A DNA stretch of 64,000 nt from Deinococcus betulae (lineage in GTDB: Bacteria; Deinococcota; Deinococci; Deinococcales; Deinococcaceae), in contig NZ_JAIQXU010000013.1 in NCBI RefSeq assembly GCF_020166395.1, positions 1 to 64,000 of the forward strand, in the 5' to 3' direction. Shown here one piece after another: positions 16,404 through 25,743 of the stretch (positions are counted from its first letter, which is position 1; the number at the start of each line of letters is the position of its first letter). Under the pieces are notes generated by a model. The model did not search any database. It was not told the origin of the DNA and saw only the letters and a program-made list of their open reading frames with translations. The position numbers were made by a program, and so were the translations under genes.

Positions 16404-17558
16404 ATGACCCCGCCTTACCCGCCCCTGCACGCCCTGCAGCAGTCGTATCTGAAAGAGGTGTCGGCCCCGGCGCGCCCCGGCCAGCCGCCTGCGCTGGACG
16501 CCTGGCCGCTGGGCCCAGCCCTGCCGCTGGACTGGGCGGTGCTGGACCATCCGGCGGGCGCGGACCTGTGGGCGCGGCTGGCCCTGCTGCTGCGCCTGGC
16601 CGCTACACCCCTGCGCGTGGAGCCGCACGCTCCGTACAACCCGCACCGCGCCTATCCGTCTCCGCGCGCGCTGTACGCCGTGCACCTGATCCTAGAGACC
16701 CCACAGGGCCGCTGGCTGCTGGACGCCCACCGCGCGGCGCTGCGCCCACTGGCCGGAGCGGTAGCCGCGCCATCAGCAGACGACCCCGTGCATCTGCATC
16801 TGCTGGGCCATCTACCCACCATTCCGGACAGTTACGGCACGCTGCGGCCCACGCTGGCGGCGCTGGAAGCTGGCCACCTGCTGGGCGCGTTGCGGCACTT
16901 GGGCACGGGGCTGGGGCTCAGCCTGCAGGAGCACTCTGCTCCAGCCGCCCCCGACCTCGGCGCCGACTGGCAGCCGCTGGTCACGCTTCAGGTGGGTCAG
17001 ACCACACCCGACCCGCAGCAGGCGGCGGCCGCCTGGCATGACGTGCAAGCCCGCTCCTCGGCCCCCGGCGCCTTTGGCCTGACCACCGATGGCCGCCCGG
17101 CGCCAGCCGCGCCGTTTCAGGCGGCTCTGAAAGACCCCGGCACCGTGTTGCTGGCGCAGCGTTTGGACGGCCTGGCCCCTGGCGTTTACCGCGCCGGGTC
17201 GCCTGCCCCTCTACCCATTCCGCCCGCCGAGCTGGCCACGGCCCTGCACGGCGCCTACAGCTACCCCGATGACCTCAACGTTCAGGGCCTGAATGCCACT
17301 GTGCTGCTGACCGCGTGCTACGGCCCAGACGTGGACTTTCTGCATACGCAACTGACCCTGGGTGAACGGGCCCAGCGCCTGTGTCTGGCCCTGGCCCGCG
17401 CAGGGCTGTTCGCGCGGCCGGTGCGGGCCTACCGCGAGGCGCCGCTGGACCGCTTGCTGAACCTGCCGCCCGACCAGACCGTCGCCTACGCCCTGCTGTG
17501 CGGGCGCGCGCCGGTTCACGATCTCTCCCTGCCCCTGCTCCGGAGGACTGCCGCATGA
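16404..17558 (+). CDS. nitroreductase/SagB-like protein of the thiopeptide operon
   Basis: A 384-residue protein with features of SagB-type FMN dehydrogenases. HRAYPSPRALYAVHLIL occupies the place of the R-x-PS-x-G segment, and the C-terminus has the helix ERAQRLCLALARAGLFARPV and LLNLPPDQTVAYALLCGRA. The usual RRS/T-x-R motif is not evident, so FMN binding is uncertain and the protein may be inactive or structural. AGGAGGTGA lies 6-8 bases before the ATG. Its stop overlaps the start at 17555. The minimal lactazole set has only one dehydrogenase, so this gene is extra. It could oxidise a subset of azolines or act on the large Cys-rich core. Confidence 0.72.
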   Translation: MTPPYPPLHALQQSYLKEVSAPARPGQPPALDAWPLGPALPLDWAVLDHPAGADLWARLALLLRLAATPLRVEPHAPYNPHRAYPSPRALYAVHLILETPQGRWLLDAHRAALRPLAGAVAAPSADDPVHLHLLGHLPTIPDSYGTLRPTLAALEAGHLLGALRHLGTGLGLSLQEHSAPAAPDLGADWQPLVTLQVGQTTPDPQQAAAAWHDVQARSSAPGAFGLTTDGRPAPAAPFQAALKDPGTVLLAQRLDGLAPGVYRAGSPAPLPIPPAELATALHGAYSYPDDLNVQGLNATVLLTACYGPDVDFLHTQLTLGERAQRLCLALARAGLFARPVRAYREAPLDRLLNLPPDQTVAYALLCGRAPVHDLSLPLLRRTAA

Positions 17559-19294
17559 CCACCTTCAGCGCGCCGCCTGTGCCCACTCCGCCGCCCGTTT
17601 CCGCCGCCTGGGTTTCGCTGCACGCCCACACCTTCGCCCCGGTGGCCGACCTAGAACGCGCTCTACACCACGACCTCTTTCCGCTGCTGGGCGCGCTGCA
17701 AACGCGCGGCGAGCTGGCGGGCTGGTTTTTCATTCGCTACTGGGAGGGCGGCCCTCACATCCGCATGCGCCTGCGGGACCCCTCCCCCCAGGCCGCCGCG
17801 CAGGTGGAGGCCACACTGACCCGCACCTTCGCTGCCCTGCCCGCGCCTGCCACCCCCGACCCCGAGGGCTACTACGCCGCCTTCGTGCCGCCTGCGCACC
17901 GCATGGGGGCCGCCGAGGCCTACGGCTGGTACCCGCACGGCCAGGTGCGTGCCGTGCCCTATGAACCCGAAACCCTGCGCTACGGCGGGCGGGCGGGCCT
18001 GGGCATCAGCGAGGCGTTTTTCGAGACCTCCAGCGCCTTTGCCGCTCAGATTCTGCCGCTGACCCCCTCACGCGCCTCGCGGCTGGGGCTGGGCCTGCAC
18101 CTGCTGCTGACCACTGTGCGCGCTCTGGACCTGGACACCCCCGGCGGCGTCAGCTGGCTGCGCGAGTTCGTGAATGCCTGGCCGCTATTCTCGTCGACCC
18201 CCACCGAGCAGGTCGCCCGCGCCCGCGAGCGCGCCGAGGCCACCTACTTTGCCGCGCCGCCGTCCCTAACAGGCGCCCGCCAGACCTATGCTCAGCGCCC
18301 CGAACGCCAGCTGTTGCGGGCCTGGGAGGCCGAGGTGCGCGCGGCCCAGCAGGCTTACCGCGCGGTGGAGGGGGCCCTGAGTTACCCCAGCCTGGACATC
18401 TGGCGCTCGCAGCTGCATATGTTTCACAACCGCCTGGGCTTCAGCATTGAAGACGAATGTTACCTGGCGACCCTGGCCGCGCTGATTCTGTCGGACCGGG
18501 GGGGCGAGCACCTGCACGCCGACTGGTCATCCGACCACCGTGCCCACGAGGACAGCAAGCTCTACCCACACGGCCTGGCCGAACTGCGCGCCACCACCCC
18601 GCCCGAGCCGCGCCCGGTGCCCCACTGGCCCGGCCAGCGCCGCGTGCCGCTGCCCGAGCGCCCGGAAGGCGACCTGACCATGCCGCTGGGCGAGGTGCTG
18701 CGCCGCCGCACCAGCCACTACGCCCGCTACGGCCAGCCGCTGCCGCTGCCCACCCTGGCGACCCTGCTGCGCGGCGCGGCCGGCATTGTAGACACGCGCG
18801 TCATTACCCATCCGGGCGGGCAGTTTCAGGTGCAGCGGCGGCCCTATCCGTCGGGTGGGGGGCGCTATCCGTGGCGCCTGCACCTGCTGGCTTACCGCAT
18901 AGAGTCGCTCGACCCCGGTCACTACGTCTTTGATGAACACAGCGGCGAGCTGGTGCGCTACGGCACCGTGCCGCCCATAGAACTGCTGGAACGCAGCTCG
19001 CCCTTCCTGAACCCCGCCACCCCCGACGTTCTGCCGGCCCGCCAGGTGGCCGCGTGGTTGCTGCCGGTGCTGGACTACACCTACCTCAAGGCGCACTACC
19101 ACCACCGCGCCTACCGCCACGCCCTGCTGGAATGCGGGCACCTGACCCAGAACCTGTGCCTGATTGCGGCGGCTGAGGGCCTGCCTCACCTGACCATCGG
19201 CGGGTTTTACGACGATGCGGTGAACGCGCTGCTGCATCTGGACGGCGTGGGCGAGTTCACGACCTACATGGTGCCGGTGGGCGGCCCGGCCTAG
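17555..19294 (+). CDS. fused glutamate-elimination domain and azoline dehydrogenase (LazF-like)
   Basis: A 579-residue two-domain enzyme. Residues about 1-290 are a SpaB_C-type elimination domain (WVSLHAHTF, GWFFIRYWEGGPHIRMRLRD, LDIWRSQLHMFHNRLGFS), which removes glutamate from glutamylated Ser/Thr to give Dha/Dhb. Residues about 370-579 are a SagB-like FMN dehydrogenase (RRRTSHYARYGQPLPLPTL, PYPSGGGRYPWRLHLLAYR, CLIAAAEGLPHLTIGGFYDD), which oxidises azolines to azoles. The same fusion in the same order is known in LazF of the lactazole pathway. The start overlaps the previous stop (ATGA), with CGGAGG upstream. It is the last gene of the run and is followed by a strong hairpin. Confidence 0.9.
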   Translation: MTTFSAPPVPTPPPVSAAWVSLHAHTFAPVADLERALHHDLFPLLGALQTRGELAGWFFIRYWEGGPHIRMRLRDPSPQAAAQVEATLTRTFAALPAPATPDPEGYYAAFVPPAHRMGAAEAYGWYPHGQVRAVPYEPETLRYGGRAGLGISEAFFETSSAFAAQILPLTPSRASRLGLGLHLLLTTVRALDLDTPGGVSWLREFVNAWPLFSSTPTEQVARARERAEATYFAAPPSLTGARQTYAQRPERQLLRAWEAEVRAAQQAYRAVEGALSYPSLDIWRSQLHMFHNRLGFSIEDECYLATLAALILSDRGGEHLHADWSSDHRAHEDSKLYPHGLAELRATTPPEPRPVPHWPGQRRVPLPERPEGDLTMPLGEVLRRRTSHYARYGQPLPLPTLATLLRGAAGIVDTRVITHPGGQFQVQRRPYPSGGGRYPWRLHLLAYRIESLDPGHYVFDEHSGELVRYGTVPPIELLERSSPFLNPATPDVLPARQVAAWLLPVLDYTYLKAHYHHRAYRHALLECGHLTQNLCLIAAAEGLPHLTIGGFYDDAVNALLHLDGVGEFTTYMVPVGGPA

Positions 19295-19305
19295 AGGGCC
19301 AGGAG

Positions 19306-19341
19306 GGCGCGGCGCTGAGAGGACTGCCTCAGCGCCGCGCC
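19306..19341 (+). terminator. hairpin closing the thiopeptide operon
   Basis: A perfect 14-bp GC-rich stem (19306-19319 and 19328-19341) with an 8-nt loop, 12 bases after the last stop. No T-run follows, so it is either a T-less terminator or an mRNA 3'-stabilising hairpin. It also lies downstream of the convergent phytochrome operon. Confidence 0.65.
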
Positions 19342-19425
19342 TGCTTCAACATCTTGCCAGTGAGGAGCGTGACGCCGCATTGTCCGCAGTTCACCAGAGC
19401 GCCGAAGGGGAGCTGCCCCCAGTAC

Positions 19426-19863
19426 CTAAGGCGCGAAACTGCGAGGCAGCGTAGCGGCGCCAAACCAGTGGGCTTCCAGCAGATGAACGGTCTGCAAGAA
19501 GGCGTCCAGGTTGGCGGGTTTGCTCAGGTAGGCGTTGGCTTGCAGGGCGTAGGCCCGCTTCACGTCGGCCTCGGCGTTGGAGGTGGTGAACACCAGAATC
19601 ACCAGCCCCATCAGGTCGGGGTCGGCGCGCGCCGCCGCCAGAAACTCGAAGCCGTTCATGCGCGGCATGTTGAGGTCCAGCAGGATCAGGTCGGGCAGGC
19701 GGGCGCCCGCCTTGGTCTGGTGCAGGTATTCCAGGGCTTCCAGGCCGTCGCGGGCCACGGTCATCTCCACCGGAACGGCGGCCAGGTCCAGCGCCGCTTC
19801 CAATAAAAAGACGTCGGCGGGGTTGTCCTCAACCAGCAGCAGGTGAACGGGGGGGCGGGTCAT
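19426..19863 (-). CDS. bphR: phytochrome-associated response regulator
   Basis: A 145-residue single-domain receiver of the Rcp1/BphR type. LLVEDNPADVFLLEAAL supplies the acidic pocket, LILLDLNMPRMNG the phosphoacceptor Asp (about residue 63), FTTSNAE the conserved Thr, and LSKPANLDAF the Lys. No output domain is present, so it acts as a phosphate-transfer partner of the phytochrome kinase. Its start codon overlaps the end of bphP by 4 bases, which fixes the start at 19863 and makes bphP-bphR one translational unit. It is the last gene of the bphO-bphP-bphR operon, the order seen in D. radiodurans. Confidence 0.92.
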   Translation of the reverse strand: MTRPPVHLLLVEDNPADVFLLEAALDLAAVPVEMTVARDGLEALEYLHQTKAGARLPDLILLDLNMPRMNGFEFLAAARADPDLMGLVILVFTTSNAEADVKRAYALQANAYLSKPANLDAFLQTVHLLEAHWFGAATLPRSFAP

Positions 19864-22151
19864 GCCGAACTGCCTTCGGCCATTCCGGCCCCTCGGGGGT
19901 CCGGCAGCAGCAGCGTCAGGGCCGCGCCCTGGCCCAGCGCCGACACCAGCGTCAGCGTGCCGCCGTGGCGCTCGGCAATCTTGCGGCACAGCGCCAGCCC
20001 AATGCCGTTGCCGGGGCTGTCTTCCCGCCGGCCCAGCCGCCCGAACAGGCCAAAGACCTGCTCGTGGTAATCGGGGGCGATGCCAGGTCCCTGGTCGCGC
20101 ACCGTCAGCGCCCAGGCGCCGGGGCGCCGCTCGGCGTCTACGGTCACCTGCGGCGCCGGGCCGCCAAACGTCAGGGCGTTAGCCAGCAGGTGCCGCAGCA
20201 GGTCGCGCAGTTCGCCCGGGTCGGCCTGCACCGTGGGCAGAGGCCCGTCCAGGTGCAGCGCGCCGCCTACCGCCTGAAGCTGCCCGTCCAACTCGCGCGC
20301 GACCTCCGGCACCAGCCGCGCCAGGTCCACTGGCCGGCGCACCGGCGGCGGGGCCGACAGCAGCGCGGTGTAGCTGTGCAGGTCGTGGGTGAGGCTGCGC
20401 AGGCGCGCGGTTTCGTCCAGCATGAAGCGGAACATCTGCCCGGCGCCGGGGTCCACCTGATGCTGGTAACGCAGCTGAAACAGCTCGGCGAACTGGGTAA
20501 TCAGGCGCACCGGTTCCTGCATATGGTGGGCAATCACGAAGGCGTAGCGGCGCCACTCGGCGTTGGCGCGCTCCAGGGCCGCGTTCAGGTCGCGCACCAC
20601 GGTCAGGCGCTCGCCCAGGGCGCCCGTCAGCAGCCGCTGCACCTCCTGCGCCTCTTCCCGCTCGCCGGGGTGCCAGGGTTCGGCGCGGCCGCGCACCGTC
20701 TGAATGTAGGTGTCAAACGACTGGCGCGGGCCCAGGTCGCCCTTGGCGTGTTCGGGGGTGGCCCCGCCCCAGGCCACGCGCGTGGTGATGGCTGGGCGCA
20801 GCCACGCCACCCCCTCGGCCCAGCCGCGCCCCACACTGATGGCCAGCAGCCCGCTGGCCTGCTCGGCAAACGCGGCCGCCTCTGGCCAGGTCTCGCTCAG
20901 GGCGTCGGTGGCGACCAGGGGGTCGGCTTGCCTGCGCAGCCACGCCAGCAGCGCCTCAATCTGGTCGGGGGCTGGGGTCACGCCCAGCGCCCGCCACTGG
21001 CCCTCGAAAAAGACGACGGCGCCGCCCGCGCGCATCAGGCCAGTCAGGTCCAGCGCCGGGGCGCTCAGGGTGGCCAGCGGCGAGACCGAGTGTGCCGCCG
21101 CCTCGGCCAGCCGCAGGCGCCGCGCCTGGAGGCCCTGGCGAAAGGCGTCGGTATCGGCGCGCTCCTTTTGCTGCACTTGCAAGTTCAGCACCCGGCCCAG
21201 GTATTCCAGGGCAGTACGGGTTTCGGGCGGCACCACATGGGCGCCCAGGTGATGACAGGCAATCAGGCCCCACAGCCGCCCCGCCACCACGATGGACACC
21301 GAGAGGCTGGAGCGCACGCCCATGTTGCGCAGGTACTGAAGGTGCATGGGCGAGGTGGCCCGCAGCACCGCGCCGCCCAGCGGGGTGGGCTGCCCGGTGC
21401 GGGGGTTGAGCACGGGGTCCAGCGGCGCAGGCGCGGCGTCCACATCGGCGGTCAGGCGCAGCAGGTGGCGCACATACAGGGCGCGCGCCTGCGCCGGAAT
21501 ATCGGACTCGGGAAAGCGGTGGCCCAAAAAGGCGTGCAGGTCGTCCCGGCGGGCCTCGGCGATGACCTCGCCGCTGGCGTCCTCGGCAAAGCGGTAGATC
21601 ATCACGCGGTCAAAACCGGTCAGGTCGCGCACGGCGTCGGCGGCGGTCTGGGTCAGGGCCGCCAGGCTGGGGGCACCCTCCAGGGCAAACAGCGCGTTGC
21701 GCAGGGCCTGGGGGCCGCTGGGGTCGGCGCTCCCGGTGGCTTCCAGCTCCAGAATCAGCAGTCCGGCGGCGCGGTGGGCGGTCAGGGCCAGCCGGCCTGC
21801 GGGCCGCTCCAGCACCGCGCGGTACTGCAGGTGGTCCGGCACACCCGCCGGCAGCGCGCTGCGCAGCGGGGCCAATTCGGCGTCGCTGAGCAGCGCGCCT
21901 AGGTCCTGCCCCCGCAGCGCCTCTGGCGGGCGGCCCAGCAGCGCTTCGGCATTGGCACTGACCTGCACCACCACGCCCGTCTCGGCGTCGGCGGTCAGCA
22001 GCGCGCCGTGCGGCTGAATGCTGCCTGGAATCTGAATCGGTTCGCGCTCGCAGTTGTCGGCCGTGATGGTGGGGCCGCCCAGATAGGTGGGGGGCAGGAG
22101 GTCACCGGGACCTGTGCCGCCGGCTGCCGGCACGTCAGTCGGCACTGTCAC
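19860..22151 (-). CDS. bphP: bacteriophytochrome histidine kinase
   Basis: A 763-residue red/far-red light sensor. Order: N-terminal extension, PAS, GAF, PHY, then HisKA and ATPase. The biliverdin-attachment Cys is in ITADNCEREPIQIPGSIQPH (about residue 34). The GAF segment has FPESDIPAQARALY, the counterpart of PASDIP. The kinase H-box is AFVIAHHMQEPVRLI, and the ATP lid has RDQGPGI and GNGIGLALCRK. Start: GTG at 22151, overlapping the stop of bphO; the frame upstream is simply bphO's other frame. Length matches the 755-residue D. radiodurans protein. Chromophore biliverdin would be supplied by the upstream heme oxygenase. Confidence 0.95.
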   Translation of the reverse strand: MTVPTDVPAAGGTGPGDLLPPTYLGGPTITADNCEREPIQIPGSIQPHGALLTADAETGVVVQVSANAEALLGRPPEALRGQDLGALLSDAELAPLRSALPAGVPDHLQYRAVLERPAGRLALTAHRAAGLLILELEATGSADPSGPQALRNALFALEGAPSLAALTQTAADAVRDLTGFDRVMIYRFAEDASGEVIAEARRDDLHAFLGHRFPESDIPAQARALYVRHLLRLTADVDAAPAPLDPVLNPRTGQPTPLGGAVLRATSPMHLQYLRNMGVRSSLSVSIVVAGRLWGLIACHHLGAHVVPPETRTALEYLGRVLNLQVQQKERADTDAFRQGLQARRLRLAEAAAHSVSPLATLSAPALDLTGLMRAGGAVVFFEGQWRALGVTPAPDQIEALLAWLRRQADPLVATDALSETWPEAAAFAEQASGLLAISVGRGWAEGVAWLRPAITTRVAWGGATPEHAKGDLGPRQSFDTYIQTVRGRAEPWHPGEREEAQEVQRLLTGALGERLTVVRDLNAALERANAEWRRYAFVIAHHMQEPVRLITQFAELFQLRYQHQVDPGAGQMFRFMLDETARLRSLTHDLHSYTALLSAPPPVRRPVDLARLVPEVARELDGQLQAVGGALHLDGPLPTVQADPGELRDLLRHLLANALTFGGPAPQVTVDAERRPGAWALTVRDQGPGIAPDYHEQVFGLFGRLGRREDSPGNGIGLALCRKIAERHGGTLTLVSALGQGAALTLLLPDPRGAGMAEGSSA

Positions 22152-22693
22152 GCCGCCACCGCCCGCAGCGCTGCCCCAAAGGCGTCGAAGGTCTGCCGGG
22201 CGCCGGCCAGCACGCGCGCCTCGTCCTCGGGGGCCACCTCGCTGTTCATGGCCGCGCCAAAGGCCTGCCACATGGGGCCAGTCTGCGGCCCGTAGCCCGA
22301 GAAATAGGCGCCGCCGCTGTCCGGCGTAATGCCGCGCGCCCGCAGATGCCGCCCAATAATCTGGCCGCCCAGCGTGGCCCCTTCCAGCACATATAGCGCG
22401 CCCAGCCCTTCAGGCACGCCGGGCAGGGTCAGGGGCGCGCCCGGCGCCGCTGTCAGGCCCAGCGCGGCCAGGTCGCGCGCCAGTTGCGGGGCCTTGACAC
22501 GCCGGGGCAGCTCAAAGGCCAGTGGCAGCGGCAGGGCCAGCAGTGCGCTTTCCAGAGGCTGCACGACGCTGTGCAGGCCGCGCAGCACCTGGGCGTAACC
22601 CTGGCGGGTCAGGTCAGCCTGCATGACCGGCATCAGGGCTTCCACCGCCTGATGGTGCGGGGCAGTGGCGACTTTCAGGCGTGACATCAGCAT
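22148..22693 (-). CDS. bphO: heme oxygenase
   Basis: A 181-residue biliverdin-producing heme oxygenase. It starts (M)SRLKVATAPHHQAVEAL, where the His pair includes the proximal heme ligand. It contains GALYVLEGATLGGQIIGRHL, the family's distal-helix Gly-rich motif, and FSGYG and TFDAFGAAL toward the end. Two ATGs (22693 and 22687) are possible; neither has a strong ribosome site. TAGGGT lies 11 nt before the first, a little far for a leaderless start. It is cotranscribed with bphP through a 4-base overlap, so chromophore supply and apoprotein are coupled. Confidence 0.92.
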   Translation of the reverse strand: MLMSRLKVATAPHHQAVEALMPVMQADLTRQGYAQVLRGLHSVVQPLESALLALPLPLAFELPRRVKAPQLARDLAALGLTAAPGAPLTLPGVPEGLGALYVLEGATLGGQIIGRHLRARGITPDSGGAYFSGYGPQTGPMWQAFGAAMNSEVAPEDEARVLAGARQTFDAFGAALRAVAA

Positions 22694-22993
22694 GGGTCCA
22701 GGCGACCCTAGCACGGCGCCCGCCTGAGGACGGGGTGTCTGGATGGTCTGTGGTGGGGGAGGGGGTGCCCCCTTATTGGTCCTGAAACAGCCGCCGGTGT
22801 GCGCCGACTGCCTCCTGTGCGGTGACGGCGACGGCTTGCTGGCTTGAAGGGAACCGGCGCAGAATCGCCCGGCCTCTGGGTCGAGCCTCCTTCGACGCTG
22901 CTGGCTCAGAGGCTCCACTGGGGTTTGCCTGGGCGGCGTCCGTGGGCTGTGCCGAGCCCTTGCCTGTCAAAAGGACCTGACACTCTTCCCGCT

Positions 22994-24244
22994 TCACCGC
23001 AGGGCTGTGCCGCGCAGGGCCTCCAGGGCCGCTTCCAGCGTGGTGTCGCGGCCTTCGCGGGTCAGCAGGGTCAGGTCGGTGGGGGCCAGCACGTCGGGCT
23101 GTACCCGCTCGGGCAGCGGCTGACCGTCGGGGCCATAGGCGCGCAGCACCGTCACCGACACCAGGCCGCCGTCGGGCAGGTCCTGAAAAATCACGCCGCT
23201 GTTGCCCACGCCCTTGGTGCTCTCGCCCACCGCCAGCACCCCGGTGCGCTGGGCGTACACCGTAAAGACCTCGGCACACGAGGCTGTGTTGGGGCCAACC
23301 AGCACTGCTGCTGGGCCCGCCCAGATCCCAGGCCGGGGCGGGCGCTGGCCTGGCCGGGTTTCTTGACCGCCCGCACCCGCATACACGGCGTTGCCGCCCT
23401 TCGAGTGGCTGCGGTATTCCACCGGCCCAAAAATGCTGGCGGCGGCCACACACTCGGTCAGGCTGCCGCCGCCGTTGTAACGCAGGTCCACGATCAGGGC
23501 GCGGGCGCCGCCGCGCTGCGCCTCTTGCACCTGCCGGAGAAACAGTTCAGAGGCGTCACGCGGCAGAAAGCTGGGGTAGGTAATCAGGGCGGTGCGGCCT
23601 TCTGGGCCAGTCCAGCTCAGGGTGGGTTCATCGCGTGCCTGAAGGCGCTGGGTGCCCAGGGACAGGGTGAAGTCGGCGCTGCCCGCCCGCTGCACTGTCA
23701 CAGGGAAGTCACGGCCCTCCCGTTCCAGGCGCACAAATTCGGTAGGACCAACCGGGGCGTTCTCGCCGTCCCGTTTGCCAGCGGGCTCGCCGGCCACGGT
23801 GGTCAGCAGGTCAAAGACGCGCAGGCCCGCCGCCTCGGCCGGGCTGCCAGGCATCACCGAGACCACCAGCAGGCCGCCCTCTACGCGGGAGGTCCGGGCG
23901 CCGGTGCGGCTGACCGCCTGCCCCCGCTGAATCTCGCGCAGGCGCTCGGCGGCTTCGGGGTCACGCACGTTGGTGTGGGCGTCGCCGTAGGCCGTGAACA
24001 GGTCGGTCAGCACGGCGCGGCCCGTCTCGAACGAACAGGCGTCACCCTGCGGCGCGCAGCGCTCGTCCAGCTGGGCGGCGTACTGACTGCTCAGGGCGTC
24101 CAGGTCGGCGGTGGCCCAGCCGTAATAGTCGCGGCGCACCGTGTCGGTGGCGGCGCGAAACAGGTCGGTGGCCGGGCTGGCCTGCGCAGCACTCAGGCTC
24201 AGCAGGGCCAGACCCATCAGGCGGGCGGTCAGCGTCAGGGGCAC
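22994..24244 (-). CDS. S41 family C-terminal processing peptidase
   Basis: A 416-residue secreted or periplasmic serine protease. A signal peptide covers about residues 1-22, a helical pre-domain follows, and a PDZ domain spans about residues 110-200 ([20 protein letters not shown]). The tail-specific protease core shows [16 protein letters not shown], nucleophile Ser about 322 in NTASCAEVF and the general-base Lys about 344 in ESTKGVGN. C63 and C70 may form a disulfide. The GTG start at 24244 is supported by TAGCGT six bases upstream; the downstream ATG in LMGLALL would still leave a signal peptide. The 300 bases downstream, to bphO, hold no gene I can support. Confidence 0.9.
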   Translation of the reverse strand: MPLTLTARLMGLALLSLSAAQASPATDLFRAATDTVRRDYYGWATADLDALSSQYAAQLDERCAPQGDACSFETGRAVLTDLFTAYGDAHTNVRDPEAAERLREIQRGQAVSRTGARTSRVEGGLLVVSVMPGSPAEAAGLRVFDLLTTVAGEPAGKRDGENAPVGPTEFVRLEREGRDFPVTVQRAGSADFTLSLGTQRLQARDEPTLSWTGPEGRTALITYPSFLPRDASELFLRQVQEAQRGGARALIVDLRYNGGGSLTECVAAASIFGPVEYRSHSKGGNAVYAGAGGQETRPGQRPPRPGIWAGPAAVLVGPNTASCAEVFTVYAQRTGVLAVGESTKGVGNSGVIFQDLPDGGLVSVTVLRAYGPDGQPLPERVQPDVLAPTDLTLLTREGRDTTLEAALEALRGTALR

Positions 24245-24250
24245 CTCCAG

Positions 24251-24256
24251 ACGCTA
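24251..24256 (-). promoter_or_regulatory. -10 box TAGCGT, leaderless promoter of the S41 gene
   Basis: Minus-strand TAGCGT, then CTGGAG (6 nt), then the GTG at 24244. The CTGGAG spacer is too close to serve as a Shine-Dalgarno, so a leaderless start is more likely. Confidence 0.45.
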
Positions 24257-24481
24257 GGGCAGTGGTAAGGGTTAGAAGGAAAGGGGAGGCACCTTCGCGG
24301 TCCCGCTGCCCCCTTCATATGCCGGGGGTGCCCCTGGCCAGGGCGGGAACAGAGACAGGCTGCCTGGCTGGACAGTGGGGTTCCGTTGGCACACATCACT
24401 ACACGCCTCCACGGAGAGCGCTGTCTATGACAGACTTTCGCTCTCACCCTGGGGCACTATGAGGTTGCCTTTATGGTCTGG

Positions 24482-25018
24482 CTACAGCCGGGCGCTGGCG
24501 GTCATCCCGGTCAGGTCAAGAGAGTCGGTCCAGACGCTCTGGCCAGCGCTGAAGGCCATGCCAAAGTAACCGTGACCAGCCTTCGCGGCGGTGTCCAGCG
24601 CGGCGCCCCCCAGGCTAAAAGGCTGGCCCTGCCCGGCGCGCAGCTCCAGGGTGCCGATGAACTGGCTGGCCTCGCCTGCCGCGTCGCACACGACCATGCG
24701 CGGGGCGGTGGGGGTGGCGGGCGACACGGTGCAGGTGGCTGGCAGCGCCGTCAGCGTAGAGCGCACATAGAGTCCCGCCGAGCGCAGGGTGCCCAGTCCC
24801 GCCGTGCGGTAGGTGGCCTGCCCGCGAATGGTGATCTGTTGCAGGGCGGCCGGCACCCGGTTGCCCGCCAGGGCGTCGGTCTCCAGATAGACAACCTTGC
24901 CGCTCAGGGGCGCGCTGCCGGGCAGGCGCAGCGACGTGTTGTCCACATCGACCCTCGGCGTCGGAATCAGGCCGCAGCCCGACAACAGCACCGCGCCGGC
25001 CAGCAGCAGGCGCCTCAT
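24482..25018 (-). CDS. putative lipoprotein
   Basis: A 178-residue protein with a lipoprotein signal ([15 protein letters not shown], lipobox LLSGC, Cys about residue 15). The mature part looks like a single beta-rich domain ([33 protein letters not shown]). Two cysteines (ATCTVS and VVCDAAG) could pair. No family recognised. It starts inside the end of the SDR gene (4-base overlap TGA/ATG), so it is cotranscribed with it, although the two products have no obvious shared pathway. Confidence 0.75.
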   Translation of the reverse strand: MRRLLLAGAVLLSGCGLIPTPRVDVDNTSLRLPGSAPLSGKVVYLETDALAGNRVPAALQQITIRGQATYRTAGLGTLRSAGLYVRSTLTALPATCTVSPATPTAPRMVVCDAAGEASQFIGTLELRAGQGQPFSLGGAALDTAAKAGHGYFGMAFSAGQSVWTDSLDLTGMTASARL

Positions 25019-25731
25019 GGGTAGGCGACCTCCTGCACGGTGGGGTGCAGCAGCACCTCGTCAATACGGACGTGGGCGGGGGCCGTCAGGGCGTACACCA
25101 CGGCGTCGGCCACGTCCTCCGGGCGCAGCCAGGCGGCCTTGTGCGCTTCGCCCTGCTGGGTGTCCCCAAAGTAGGTGTCCACCATGCCGGGGCGAATCTC
25201 GGTGACGCGCAGGCCATACGCCTGTCCCTCGTAGGCCAGGGCGTGCGTCACGGCGCGCTGGGCAAACTTGCTGGCGGTGTACAGCGCGCCGCTCGCAAAG
25301 GTGCGCCCCGACACGTCGCTGGTCACGTTCACGACCTGGCTGCCCTGTCCAGCGGCATGCCGTGCCTGAAAGTGGGCCACCAGGGCGCCCGTGGTCAGGA
25401 TGGTGCCCAGCACGTTCGTGTCCATCACGCGGCGGTAGTCCTCCGGGGTGATGTCCTGCACCGGCTTGAAGGTGCCCACGCCCGCGTTGTTGACCAGAGC
25501 GTCCACGCCCGCCTCGCGGCAGGCCGATGCAAAGGCCGCCACGCTGGCCGGGTCGCTGACATCCAGGGCCTGAAAGGTCACGCCCGTTTCCTGTAAACCG
25601 CTCACGTCGCGGGCGCCGCCTATTACCGCCGCCCCCTGCGCGGCCAGTGCCCGCACGAGTGCCAGCCCAATGCCCTTGCTGGCGCCGGTAACCGCCACCA
25701 CGCGCCCCTGTAAAGAGTGTTGCTGCGTCAT
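25015..25731 (-). CDS. short-chain dehydrogenase/reductase (SDR)
   Basis: A 238-residue NAD(P)-dependent oxidoreductase of the classical SDR family. It has the TGASKGIG cofactor motif near the N-terminus, the NNAG stretch in ALVNNAGVG, and the catalytic Ser-Tyr-Lys set with YTASKFA. The substrate cannot be deduced. The start at 25731 ([16 protein letters not shown]) is fixed by TACCCT six bases upstream and by the expected N-terminus. The upstream frame to 25875 lacks family similarity. The downstream lipoprotein gene overlaps by four bases. Confidence 0.93.
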   Translation of the reverse strand: MTQQHSLQGRVVAVTGASKGIGLALVRALAAQGAAVIGGARDVSGLQETGVTFQALDVSDPASVAAFASACREAGVDALVNNAGVGTFKPVQDITPEDYRRVMDTNVLGTILTTGALVAHFQARHAAGQGSQVVNVTSDVSGRTFASGALYTASKFAQRAVTHALAYEGQAYGLRVTEIRPGMVDTYFGDTQQGEAHKAAWLRPEDVADAVVYALTAPAHVRIDEVLLHPTVQEVAYP

Positions 25732-25737
25732 CCCGGC

Positions 25738-25743
25738 AGGGTA
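25738..25743 (-). promoter_or_regulatory. -10 box TACCCT, leaderless promoter of the SDR-lipoprotein pair
   Basis: Minus-strand TACCCT is separated by 6 nt from the ATG at 25731; no Shine-Dalgarno is present. Confidence 0.5.
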
